Of a stretch of 9,169 bases of DNA, positions 1 through 6,084 are shown one piece after another. Position 1 is the stretch's first letter; every line of letters starts with the position of its first letter. This DNA is from a bacterium (GTDB taxonomy: Bacteria > Patescibacteriota > UBA1384 > JAMDBS01 > DAOVQR01), in assembly GCA_030628575.1 (NCBI GenBank), contig DAOVQR010000021.1:1-9169 (forward strand), written 5' to 3'. The position numbers and the translations under genes are program-made. Under the pieces are notes generated by a model. It saw only the letters and a program-made list of their open reading frames with translations, was not told the DNA's origin and made no database searches.

Positions 1-1
1 C

Positions 2-118
2 AATACAACAAATTCATTAGAGGGAAGCTTTGCTCATCTTAAAGAAAAAGTAACAATACATAGAGGACTTAGAATACAAATTAAAAAGAAAATGATTGAA
101 CAAATATTAGCAAATTAG
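2..118 (+). CDS. C-terminal end of a DDE/MULE-like transposase (partial at the window edge)
   Basis: An open frame runs in from the left edge and ends at TAG 116-118, leaving 38 visible residues. They include TTNSLEGSFAHLKEK followed by IHRGL and then a basic helix. The pattern T-N-x-(L/I)-E-G-x-(F/N)-x-x-L-K, then HRGL, is typical of the C-terminus of MULE-type transposases (IS256/IS1249-like), where the Glu of the catalytic DDE triad lies in this region. I infer an insertion sequence that begins left of the window. No terminal inverted repeat can be confirmed because the other end is not visible. The frame ends 59 bases before the restriction-modification gene, so this element may mark the left border of the accessory patch. 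The exact IS family is uncertain. Confidence 0.62.
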   Translation, partial: NTTNSLEGSFAHLKEKVTIHRGLRIQIKKKMIEQILAN

Positions 119-128
119 ACCCATATTT

Positions 129-164
129 TTGATATTATGCCGGATATTTTGTAATCTAAGAGGA
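129..164 (+). promoter_or_regulatory. Possible promoter and Shine-Dalgarno before the first RM gene
   Basis: TTGATA (129-134) and TAATCT (152-157) are separated by 17 bases, which fits a sigma-70-like promoter. AAGAGGA (158-164) is a Shine-Dalgarno-like stretch 13 bases before ATG 178, slightly far. The two do not combine well, because transcription from this -10 would start within or just after the Shine-Dalgarno. Either the promoter lies elsewhere, for example in the transposase end, or the message is nearly leaderless. Confidence 0.3.
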
Positions 165-177
165 TTTATTAAAAAAA

Positions 178-2013
178 ATGATCAAAAATTATCTCCAAAA
201 TATTTTCAAAACTTTTAAACAAGGTGATGCTACAGAACAAAGTTATTATCCTGATCTCAAAAAACTCTTTGGGGAATTTTTAGAATCTAAAAAGAAAACA
301 GCTAATATTACTGTTATACCACGAAGAACTAAAGTTGGTATTCCTGATTTCACAGTTAGAAAGAGTAAAGAACTTGTTGGTTTTGTTGAAGCTAAAAAAT
401 TAACAATCGAAGACCTATCTACGATTGAACATTCGGAGCAAATTGAACGTTACAAGAAAAATCTCGATAATTTTATTTTAACTAACTATTTTGATTTTTG
501 GCTTTGGCGTCGTTCTGAAAATAATTGGATAAAAAAAGTTTGTATTGGTCAACCCAGAATTTTAAATGAACTAAAAATAGCACCTCCTCCACAAAACGAA
601 AAAAAACTAATGGAATTATTGGAAGTGTTTTTTAGTTATAATGTTCCAGAGAAAAAAACTTCAAAATCTCTAGCTCAAGAATTAGCTCGACGAGCAAAAT
701 TAATGCCATATTATATTATCGAGGAACTAAATAATAATGAAACTAATGAAATAGACAGAATCTACGATGCTTTTAAAAAATATCTCATTCCCGACTTGAA
801 TAAAAAAGATTTTGCTGATATTTATGCTCAAACTATTACATACGGATTATTTACTGCTCGGCTTCAACAGAACAACCAAGAAAAATTTGATCGTTTCATA
901 GCGTCTCGCTATATATCCAAAAATATTAAAATTCTTCATAAAACTTTCAATTTAATTTCTAGTGAAGCATTACCCGAATCCATAACATGGATTGTAGATG
1001 ATATTGCCACACTCTTAGCACATGCCGATATTGAAAAAATTAAAAAAGAACTTCATACGAAAAAAGTAGGTGACGATCCTATTGTTCATTTCTACGAAAC
1101 ATTTTTAGCTGAATATAATCCTAAAACCAGAAAATCAAAAGGGGTTTATTACACACCCTTACCTGTCGTTTCTTATATCGTTAGATCAATAAACACCTTA
1201 CTTAAAGAAAAATTTGGGAAAACGGAAGGTTTAGCAGATAGAAGTGTAACAATACTTGATCCTGCTTCAGGGACTCTTACGTTTCCAGTACAGGCCGCTA
1301 AATTAGCAATTGAAGAATATAAAGAACGATATGGAAGTGGTGGAGTTTCCGCTTTAATAAAAGATCATATTTTAAAGAATTTTTATGCCTTTGAGCTTTT
1401 AATGGCTCCTTATATTATTGGTCATTTAAAAATAGCGAATCTATGTGAAAATTTGGGGTATAAATTTAAAAATAAGGATCGTTTTCAGTTATACCTTACT
1501 AATACATTAAGTTTTTCAGAAATCGAACAAACAGCTCTACCTTTTGTTTCTGCTCTTTCCGAAGAATCTCATGAAGCAAATAAAATTAAAAAAGATAAAC
1601 CAATTCTTGTAATTATGGGAAATCCTCCTTATTCTGTAAGCTCTTCTAATGCTATAAAAGAAGAAAGTGGTTTTAAAAATCTTTACGAAAGCTATAAGGA
1701 AATAGTTAGAAAAGAAGAAAAAAATATTCAACCACTTTCTGATGATTATATCAAATTTATTGCTTTTGCTCATTGGAAAATTAAACAAATTGATCAAGGA
1801 GTTATAGGAATAATTACTAATAATTCCTATCTTGATGGTATAATCCATCGCGATATGCGGCGAAAGTTATCAGAAGACTTTGATGAAATTTACATATTAA
1901 ACCTTCACGGAAATTCTAAACGAAAAGAAAAAACACCAGAAGGTGGCAAAGATGAAAATGTTTTTGATATTCAACAGGGAGTAAGTATTATATTATTGAT
2001 TAAAAAAGGATAA
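178..2013 (+). CDS. Type IIG/ISP-like RM polypeptide: PD-(D/E)xK nuclease plus N6-adenine methyltransferase, specificity half missing
   Basis: This 611-residue protein should cut DNA and methylate adenine. The N-terminus has a PD-(D/E)xK nuclease signature: PD at residues 56-57 and EAK at 71-73. A helical linker follows. The methyltransferase starts at KGVYYTP (321-327, motif X region), has the AdoMet-binding motif DPASGT at 361-366 and the catalytic NPPY at 482-485. Conserved blocks around DDYIKF, GVIGIITNNSYLDG and FDIQQGVSI reach the C-terminus. In this family the chain normally continues into a target-recognition domain, about 1000 residues in all. Here it stops at LLIKKG and that domain is encoded separately at 2732-4108. 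The last codons also supply the AAAGGA ribosome binding site of the next gene, 3 bases after the stop. DPASGTLTF is a variant of the usual DPxxGxGxF. Start ATG 178 is the first in frame. The family is clear; activity as a split enzyme is inferred. Confidence 0.85.
   Translation: MIKNYLQNIFKTFKQGDATEQSYYPDLKKLFGEFLESKKKTANITVIPRRTKVGIPDFTVRKSKELVGFVEAKKLTIEDLSTIEHSEQIERYKKNLDNFILTNYFDFWLWRRSENNWIKKVCIGQPRILNELKIAPPPQNEKKLMELLEVFFSYNVPEKKTSKSLAQELARRAKLMPYYIIEELNNNETNEIDRIYDAFKKYLIPDLNKKDFADIYAQTITYGLFTARLQQNNQEKFDRFIASRYISKNIKILHKTFNLISSEALPESITWIVDDIATLLAHADIEKIKKELHTKKVGDDPIVHFYETFLAEYNPKTRKSKGVYYTPLPVVSYIVRSINTLLKEKFGKTEGLADRSVTILDPASGTLTFPVQAAKLAIEEYKERYGSGGVSALIKDHILKNFYAFELLMAPYIIGHLKIANLCENLGYKFKNKDRFQLYLTNTLSFSEIEQTALPFVSALSEESHEANKIKKDKPILVIMGNPPYSVSSSNAIKEESGFKNLYESYKEIVRKEEKNIQPLSDDYIKFIAFAHWKIKQIDQGVIGIITNNSYLDGIIHRDMRRKLSEDFDEIYILNLHGNSKRKEKTPEGGKDENVFDIQQGVSIILLIKKG
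2005..2010 (+). promoter_or_regulatory. Shine-Dalgarno for the middle gene, inside the end of the RM gene
   Basis: AAAGGA lies within the last sense codons of the upstream gene and 6 bases before ATG 2017. The stop TAA (2011-2013) sits between the site and the start codon. This arrangement is typical of translational coupling and fixes the start of the middle gene. Confidence 0.6.
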
Positions 2014-2019
2014 ACTATG
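2009..2019 (+). repeat. Left copy of an 11-bp near-direct repeat flanking the middle gene
   Basis: GATAAACTATG covers the stop of the first RM gene and the start of the middle gene. It matches GATAAAATATG at 2724-2734 in 10 of 11 bases; the copies are 715 bases apart. In AT-rich DNA such a match can arise by chance. Confidence 0.4.
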
Positions 2020-2715
2020 TCAATTCCTTTTAGATTAAATTTATTTAAACAGATTGAAATTTATCAAGATTTAATGGAAATTGATAAAAAATTCCAAGAA
2101 CAACTCATTTGTTCGGATATAAAAAATAAGTTTTATAAAAATTCTCCTTTGTGGTTTTTTGAAAAAAAGATTTTATATTGGGTATATACAAAACATAAAA
2201 ATCTTGGATCACCGATACACGTTCATCAATTTACTTTGAAAGAACAAACCTATCGATACATACAGGCGAAAAATCTTGATGAACTTACTGAAGATTTTAA
2301 TGAGAAATGGCCTATTATGGAAAAAAATTTAGAAGATGTTAATGCTACTTATGAAGAAGTTAAAAACATAGATATTAGAAAAGTATTTGGTAATTTAGTA
2401 ACAAAGGGTTTAGCTAAGTTTTTCAAAAAAAATGAGGATAATTATAATAATATTAATCAAGAAAATTGTGATGGTATTCTTATAACTGAAAGAGGATTAG
2501 AATACGCCAAAATGATTTATCGGTTGTATGATTTTAGGGATAGTAATAAAAGCTATAAAAAGATTAAAGGCGTAAAAAGAATTTTGGAACTTAAATGTTG
2601 GTCAATAATTAAATATACAGCAATAATAACAATAGCATGGTTAATTATAATTGGTTCAGTATTTTTATTCTTTAACATTTTAATTCACAAAATACTGGAA
2701 TTGATTACTAAATAA
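2017..2715 (+). CDS. Membrane-anchored winged-helix-like protein of unknown function, inserted between the two RM halves
   Basis: I do not recognise this 232-residue protein as a named family. Residues about 43-175 look like a winged helix: an opening helix SPLWFFEKKILYWVYTKH, a helix IRKVFGNLVTKGLAKFF with the L-V-x-K-G-L pattern of recognition helices, an Asn-rich turn as a possible wing (139-150), and a strand-helix GILITERGLEYAKMIYRLY of the type often seen as LTxxGLxxA in MarR/PadR-like folds. After a Lys-rich stretch (178-193), residues about 196-222 form one strongly hydrophobic membrane helix with a short tail. There is no signal peptide, so the winged-helix part would face the cytoplasm. 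It is translated right behind the methyltransferase gene and ends 16 bases before the specificity half. It could control or localise the RM enzyme, be an inserted cargo gene, or sense something at the membrane. The fold is inferred by eye. Confidence 0.6.
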   Translation: MSIPFRLNLFKQIEIYQDLMEIDKKFQEQLICSDIKNKFYKNSPLWFFEKKILYWVYTKHKNLGSPIHVHQFTLKEQTYRYIQAKNLDELTEDFNEKWPIMEKNLEDVNATYEEVKNIDIRKVFGNLVTKGLAKFFKKNEDNYNNINQENCDGILITERGLEYAKMIYRLYDFRDSNKSYKKIKGVKRILELKCWSIIKYTAIITIAWLIIIGSVFLFFNILIHKILELITK

Positions 2716-2723
2716 AAAATATA

Positions 2724-2734
2724 GATAAAATATG
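2724..2734 (+). repeat. Right copy of the 11-bp near-direct repeat flanking the middle gene
   Basis: GATAAAATATG ends at the start codon of the specificity gene and pairs with 2009-2019. Loss of the 715 bases between the copies would put ATG 2732 in the reading frame of the upstream RM gene, behind a single TAA and one sense codon. Confidence 0.4.
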
Positions 2735-4108
2735 AACAATAAAAAACAACCAAAAATTAAATACTTTGATCTTTATGGTTTAAGAAAAAAGAAATATGAA
2801 TTTCTTGAAAATTTTGATGTTAAAAATACTAAATGGCAGAAATTGGAATTAAAAGAACCATATTTTTGGTTTGTACCTAAAGATACAAAACATGAAAAAG
2901 AACATCAAAAATTTATTTCAGTAAAAGATATTTTTATTAAATATAATACGGGAATTGCCACAGGCAAAGACGAAATTTTAGTGAATTTTAACAAACAATC
3001 TATAATAAGAAAATTATCAACTATAGATCGAAATACTTTTGAATTATTGATGCAAGGCCATGGGGTTAATAAAGATTTAATATTTGATTGGTATAAAGAA
3101 TTAAAAAATAAAGATATTAACGAACAAATTCAAGAATATAATTATCGCATTTTTGATAAAAGATATGTGATTTACAATAATAAAATATTACAAAGATCTA
3201 GAAGTAATTTAATGAATCATTTATTGAAAGATAATTTGACATTAGTCACAACAAAAATTTTATCTAGTGAAAAATATAAACACATTTTTGTGAGCAATTT
3301 AATTAGCGATAGATGTTATATGTCAAATAAAGGAAGGGAAGCAAATTATTTTTTTCCTCTTTATCTTTACCAAAAATCTCATCAAGCAGATATATTTTCA
3401 GGACAAAAGAGATTGCCAATACAAGGACAATCGGAATTGGATGAAAGGGAAGTTGATCAAGTACCAAATATCAAAAAAGAAATCTTTGATTTATTGAAAT
3501 CAACATATAATAAAATTATCACACCAGAAGAAATTTTCTATTACATTTACGCAGTTTTGTATTCTGATAATTACCGTAAAAAGTATAACGAATTTCTAAA
3601 GATTGATTTTCCGCGAGTTCCATTTACTAAAGATTATAAATTATTTAGAGAATTATCAATTTTAGGTAAATGGGTAGTTGATTTACATTTATTAAAATCA
3701 CCAGAATTAAATAAACCAATAGCTAAATTTGAAGGTAAAGGTGATAATAAAGTTGAATTGTTGGCTTGCATAGATGGTGAAGAAGCTATAGAATTTTTTA
3801 ATATACGAATCGCAGCTTATTGGACTCAAGCAGAAAAACCTAAATTTAAAAGCCAAGTACTTATCAAAATTAATAATACACAATGTTTCATAGGTGTTCC
3901 AAAGGAAATCTGGGAATATAATATTGGTGGTTATCAGGTATTACACAAATGGCTCAAAGACAGAAGTTATAAAAAAATTAGTCGTGGATTAAATGATGAC
4001 GAAATTCGTCACTACTTAAAAGTTATTACAACAATATCCAAAACAATTAAAATACAAAAAGAAATAGATAAAATTTACCCTGAGATTGAGAAAAATTTGA
4101 TTAAATAA
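2732..4108 (+). CDS. Separated target-recognition (specificity) half of the type IIG/ISP-like RM enzyme
   Basis: This 458-residue protein looks like the C-terminal half of the enzyme whose N-terminal half is at 178-2013. It begins at KIKYFDLYGLRKKKYEFL, which in single-chain members directly follows the methyltransferase end (QQGVSI..., IKKG). It continues through LKEPYFWFVPKD, IFIKYNTGIATGKDEILV, YRIFDKRYVIYNN and the aromatic FFPLYLY block, as in type ISP/IIG specificity regions. It has no nuclease or AdoMet motif of its own, so it should choose the target site and work only with the other subunit. No clear Shine-Dalgarno precedes ATG 2732; the upstream bases are nearly all A/T, so it may depend on coupling to the gene before it. 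Leucine is written mostly TTA/TTG here, with CTC essentially absent, unlike the methyltransferase half. The domain call is firm; assembly with the 611-residue protein is inferred. Confidence 0.8.
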   Translation: MNNKKQPKIKYFDLYGLRKKKYEFLENFDVKNTKWQKLELKEPYFWFVPKDTKHEKEHQKFISVKDIFIKYNTGIATGKDEILVNFNKQSIIRKLSTIDRNTFELLMQGHGVNKDLIFDWYKELKNKDINEQIQEYNYRIFDKRYVIYNNKILQRSRSNLMNHLLKDNLTLVTTKILSSEKYKHIFVSNLISDRCYMSNKGREANYFFPLYLYQKSHQADIFSGQKRLPIQGQSELDEREVDQVPNIKKEIFDLLKSTYNKIITPEEIFYYIYAVLYSDNYRKKYNEFLKIDFPRVPFTKDYKLFRELSILGKWVVDLHLLKSPELNKPIAKFEGKGDNKVELLACIDGEEAIEFFNIRIAAYWTQAEKPKFKSQVLIKINNTQCFIGVPKEIWEYNIGGYQVLHKWLKDRSYKKISRGLNDDEIRHYLKVITTISKTIKIQKEIDKIYPEIEKNLIK

Positions 4109-4208
4109 AGACCCCTTCACTAAATTATTTGATAAAATTCTAAATCTCACTAAATCATCCGACTACCTCCAAAACGAATCCAAACAAAATCAAGTCAAAC
4201 AACACTAA
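4101..4208 (+). pseudogene. Remnant of the extreme C-terminus of an Eco57I/TaqI-specificity type RM enzyme
   Basis: The frame that overlaps the end of the preceding gene reads DPFTKLFDKILNLTKSS followed by DYLQNESKQNQVKQ, then stops at TAA 4206-4208. In Eco57I-type enzymes with a TaqI-like specificity domain, the last 60 or so residues commonly read PF..(L/V)VDKIL.(L/I)T.S.DYLQN..KQ..VK, then a helix ending near LYGLTEEEI. Only the first part is present; the final helix is missing and there is no start codon. It is therefore a scrap of a gene that has otherwise gone, not a gene. The same family is represented by an N-terminal fragment at 5201-5953, so both may come from one rearranged gene. 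Recognition is from memory of the family. Confidence 0.5.
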
Positions 4209-4372
4209 AAAAGCTTAAAAGACAACTAAAAACAAGTGTTAATACCTTAAAAATTGTTGCCATATTGCAAGCAAACATCCCAGATAAATTACTCAAAAAA
4301 CACTACGCCGAAAGTGCAGCTCAAACCTCTGGACCAAGAGAAATAATATTATCAGAATATCTAACGGGGTAA
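4209..4372 (+). pseudogene. Small coding remnant directly upstream of the DUF3800 gene, start lost
   Basis: A frame open back to 4154 reads KKLKRQLKTSVNTLKIVAIL, then QANIPDKLLKKHYAESAAQ and TSGPREIILSEYLTG, and ends at TAA 4370-4372, 4 bases before the DUF3800 ATG. The mixed, protein-like composition and the coupling distance argue that this was a real small gene in an operon with DUF3800. No ATG or GTG exists in frame; the only usable start is TTG 4265, giving 35 residues. The 5' part runs into the remnant at 4101-4208 in another frame, which suggests a deletion fused the two. I do not recognise the family. Confidence 0.42.
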
Positions 4373-4376
4373 ACCT

Positions 4377-5018
4377 ATGTCATATATATTTTTAGATGAA
4401 AGTGGTAATTTGGGTTTTAATTTTAAAAAGAAAAAAACTTCACAGTATTTTATTATCACTTTTTTATTTACAAAAAGAAAAGAACCAATAGAAAAAATCG
4501 TTAAAAAAATATTTAGGTCTTTTACAAAAAAAGAGCGCAAATTTCATCATAACATTTTGCATTGTTATAAAGAAAAACCAAAAACTAGAATTAAAGTTCT
4601 AAATTTATTAAAAGAAAAAAATATATCAGTATTAACAATTTATTTAAACAAGAAAAAAGTATACACTAAACTTAAAAACGAAAAGCATGTTTTATACAAT
4701 TATGTAACTAATATTTTGCTGGATAGAATATATTCAAAAAAGTATGTATCGCCGAGAGAACAAATCAATCTTATTGCTTCCAGAAGAGAAACAAATAAAT
4801 TTCTTAATAAAAATTTTAAAAACTATTTGAAAAATCAGATTTTAACAAATCACCAAATTAAGATTAATATTTCTATTCAAGCGCCGCATAAAGAAAAAGG
4901 GTTGCAGGCAGTAGATATAATTTGCTGGTCGATATTTAGAAAAAGAGAACACAACGATGAAAGTTATTATAATATTATTAAAGAAAAAATAATAGAAGAG
5001 AGTCCTTTATTTCCTTAA
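4377..5018 (+). CDS. DUF3800 domain protein (RNase H-like fold)
   Basis: This 213-residue protein opens with YIFLDESGNLGF (residues 3-14), the D-E-S-G signature of DUF3800, with acidic residues D7 and E8. It has the internal block LIASRRETNKFLNKNF and closes with LQAVDIICWSIFRKREH (D180), then a region matching the usual GDSEYYNII-type ending as HNDESYYNIIKEKI. These N- and C-terminal acidic residues are thought to form a metal site in an RNase H-like fold. The biochemical role is not settled, but such genes are common in defence islands and mobile DNA, which fits the neighbours. Length is normal and both ends look intact. It follows a degraded small reading frame by 4 bases, so it may once have been the second gene of a pair. 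Codons are very AT-rich and the protein is very Lys-rich. Confidence 0.82.
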   Translation: MSYIFLDESGNLGFNFKKKKTSQYFIITFLFTKRKEPIEKIVKKIFRSFTKKERKFHHNILHCYKEKPKTRIKVLNLLKEKNISVLTIYLNKKKVYTKLKNEKHVLYNYVTNILLDRIYSKKYVSPREQINLIASRRETNKFLNKNFKNYLKNQILTNHQIKINISIQAPHKEKGLQAVDIICWSIFRKREHNDESYYNIIKEKIIEESPLFP

Positions 5019-5027
5019 AAAACAAAA

Positions 5028-5074
5028 CCTTATGTGCTATTTACGAGGAACCATACGGAGCCCCACACATAAGG
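5028..5074. other. Long-loop inverted repeat after the DUF3800 gene
   Basis: CCTTATGTG (5028-5036) and CACATAAGG (5066-5074) are perfect 9-base arms around a 29-base loop that is GC-rich for this region. On the plus strand no clear U-run follows. On the minus strand the stem would be followed by TTTTGTTTTTT, so it resembles a terminator better in that direction, although no minus-strand gene lies there. It could be a structured RNA, a transcript end or a mobile-element scar. Confidence 0.4.
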
Positions 5075-5156
5075 ATTTACTTGATAGTCTTAACGACTAA
5101 TTACATTATACTATATCATACCAAATTTTGTCAAATTTAATCAATAAAATTATGTC

Positions 5157-5177
5157 ATCCTGAATTTATTTCAGGAT
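5157..5177. repeat. REP-like hairpin with ATCCTGAA arms
   Basis: ATCCTGAA and TTCAGGAT form a perfect 8-base stem with a 5-base loop, in the context GTC-hairpin-CTC. Closely similar GTCATCCTGAA...TTCAGGATCTC palindromes occur as dispersed repeats in many bacterial genomes (from memory). It lies 23 bases upstream of the truncated RM gene and could affect that transcript or mark an insertion point. Confidence 0.5.
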
Positions 5178-5200
5178 CTCAACTAATCAAGACTTAGGAT

Positions 5201-5953
5201 ATGTTAAACAATCAATTTTCTAAAAACTTAATAAAAAACACTTTTGAGAAATCTTTTGATAAAGATCTGTTTATTTATTTTGTCAAAAATCTGTTAAATA
5301 ATATCAAAGAAGCTCCCTTTATTTACCGTGGTAATTTTATTCCCGATTCTTACAAGTTCCACATAAAAACTCTTGAGAGAATAGGAAAATATCAAGATGA
5401 AGATGATAAGAAAATTGATTTACTTATTGTCCATCTTAAAAAGGAAACTTCGCTTGAACAAGCCCGAACAATGCAAAGAAATTTTATTGCTTGGTATTTA
5501 AACGGCAGCCGCGGTGATGTTTTTAAAGATGCGGCTTTGGTTGCCTTTGTTTCTCCGGGTGGAAACGAGTGGCGATTTTCTTTAGTTAAAATGGAATATC
5601 AGTTTGATAAAAATGGCAAAGTCAAAAAAGAATTAACACCTGCCCGCCGATATTCATTTTTAGTAGGTAAAAATGAAAGTAGTCATACTGCCCAAAATAC
5701 TTTTGTAAATATTTTAGAAAATGATATCAATCCAACCTTATCCGAAATTGAAAAAGCGTTTAATGTGGAAAAAGTTACCAAAGAATTTTTTGGAGAATAT
5801 AAGAAACTTTTTGAAATGCTAGGCAAAGAACTTAAAAGTAATTATACTTTTCAAATCGAAGCTGTAAAAAATAATATTAACACTGTAAATTTTGCTAAAA
5901 AACTTTTGGGTCAAATTGCAAAACTCAGAGGGGACGGTTCTCTTTTACCCTGA
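5201..5953 (+). pseudogene. N-terminal fragment of an Eco57I-type type IIG RM enzyme, truncated by a repeat
   Basis: The 250 residues match the beginning of large Eco57I-type restriction-methyltransferases (usually 1000 or more residues). Seen in order: YRGNFIPDSYKFHIKTLERIG, a DLLIVHLKK block (73-81) where the N-terminal nuclease core is expected, LEQARTMQRNFIAWYL, AALVAFVSPGGNEWRFSLVK, LTPARRYSFLVG, SHTAQNTF, and EIEKAFNVEKVTKEFF. The match stops at KKLLGQIA (234-240), where the family continues into a Trp-rich turn and then the methyltransferase. The last residues GDGSLLP and the stop are encoded by the repeat at 5930-5982, so the gene has been cut by that sequence. No AdoMet or NPPY motif is present and no continuation appears downstream. 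It cannot be an active RM enzyme. ATG 5201 has only a weak AGGAT in front of it. The family call is firm. Confidence 0.8.
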
Positions 5954-5982
5954 ACTTTAGCAATTTTAATCAATTTTAGGAA
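5930..5982 (+). repeat. Left copy of the direct repeat flanking the BRO gene
   Basis: The segment begins GGGGACGGTTCTCTTTTACC and ends ATTTTAATCAATTTTAGGAA. It matches 6986-7040 almost base for base, apart from a 2-base indel and a few substitutions. It supplies the C-terminal codons and stop of the truncated RM gene, so it arrived after that gene. A shorter copy of its head, GGGGACGGTTC, recurs at 5993-6003. Confidence 0.85.
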
Positions 5983-5992
5983 GACAGGTATC

Positions 5993-6003
5993 GGGGACGG
6001 TTC
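5993..6003 (+). repeat. Extra copy of the GGGGACGGTTC motif
   Basis: This is identical to the first 11 bases of the repeat at 5930 but followed by unrelated sequence. Together with 6986 and a weaker match at 7200-7210, it gives four related heads within 1.3 kb, which points to a small dispersed element rather than chance. Confidence 0.55.
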
Positions 6004-6069
6004 CAAATTCTCCAAGAGATTGCAAAAAATAATCTTATCTTAAAAAAATGGGGTTTTTATTCTGTATTG

Positions 6070-6078
6070 TGCTATTAT
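6070..6078 (+). promoter_or_regulatory. Extended -10 promoter just before the BRO gene
   Basis: TGC plus TATTAT forms an extended -10 element (TGnTATTAT) whose last base is 6 bases before ATG 6085. A start of transcription at the usual distance would fall at or near the ATG, and no Shine-Dalgarno is present, so a leaderless message is likely. No good -35 is visible, which is acceptable for an extended -10. Confidence 0.42.
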
Positions 6079-6084
6079 TAAACT

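Noticed and set aside
1537..1848. Minus-strand open frame of 103 codons
   Set aside because: It lies wholly inside the methyltransferase coding region opposite the NPPY motif, and its Phe/Asn/Ile-rich product shows no domain; it is a shadow of the plus-strand gene.
2011..2734. The RM split as a simple frameshift or sequencing error
   Set aside because: A complete coupled gene with winged-helix-like and membrane segments lies between the halves, so a single-base error cannot explain it.
5021..5084. Rho-independent terminator for the DUF3800 gene
   Set aside because: The loop is long and no U-run follows the right arm on the plus strand, so a standard terminator is not supported.
5031..5098. 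22-codon frame starting in the left hairpin arm as a gene
   Set aside because: No Shine-Dalgarno, very short, and it coincides with a hairpin; reported only as part of the structural observation.
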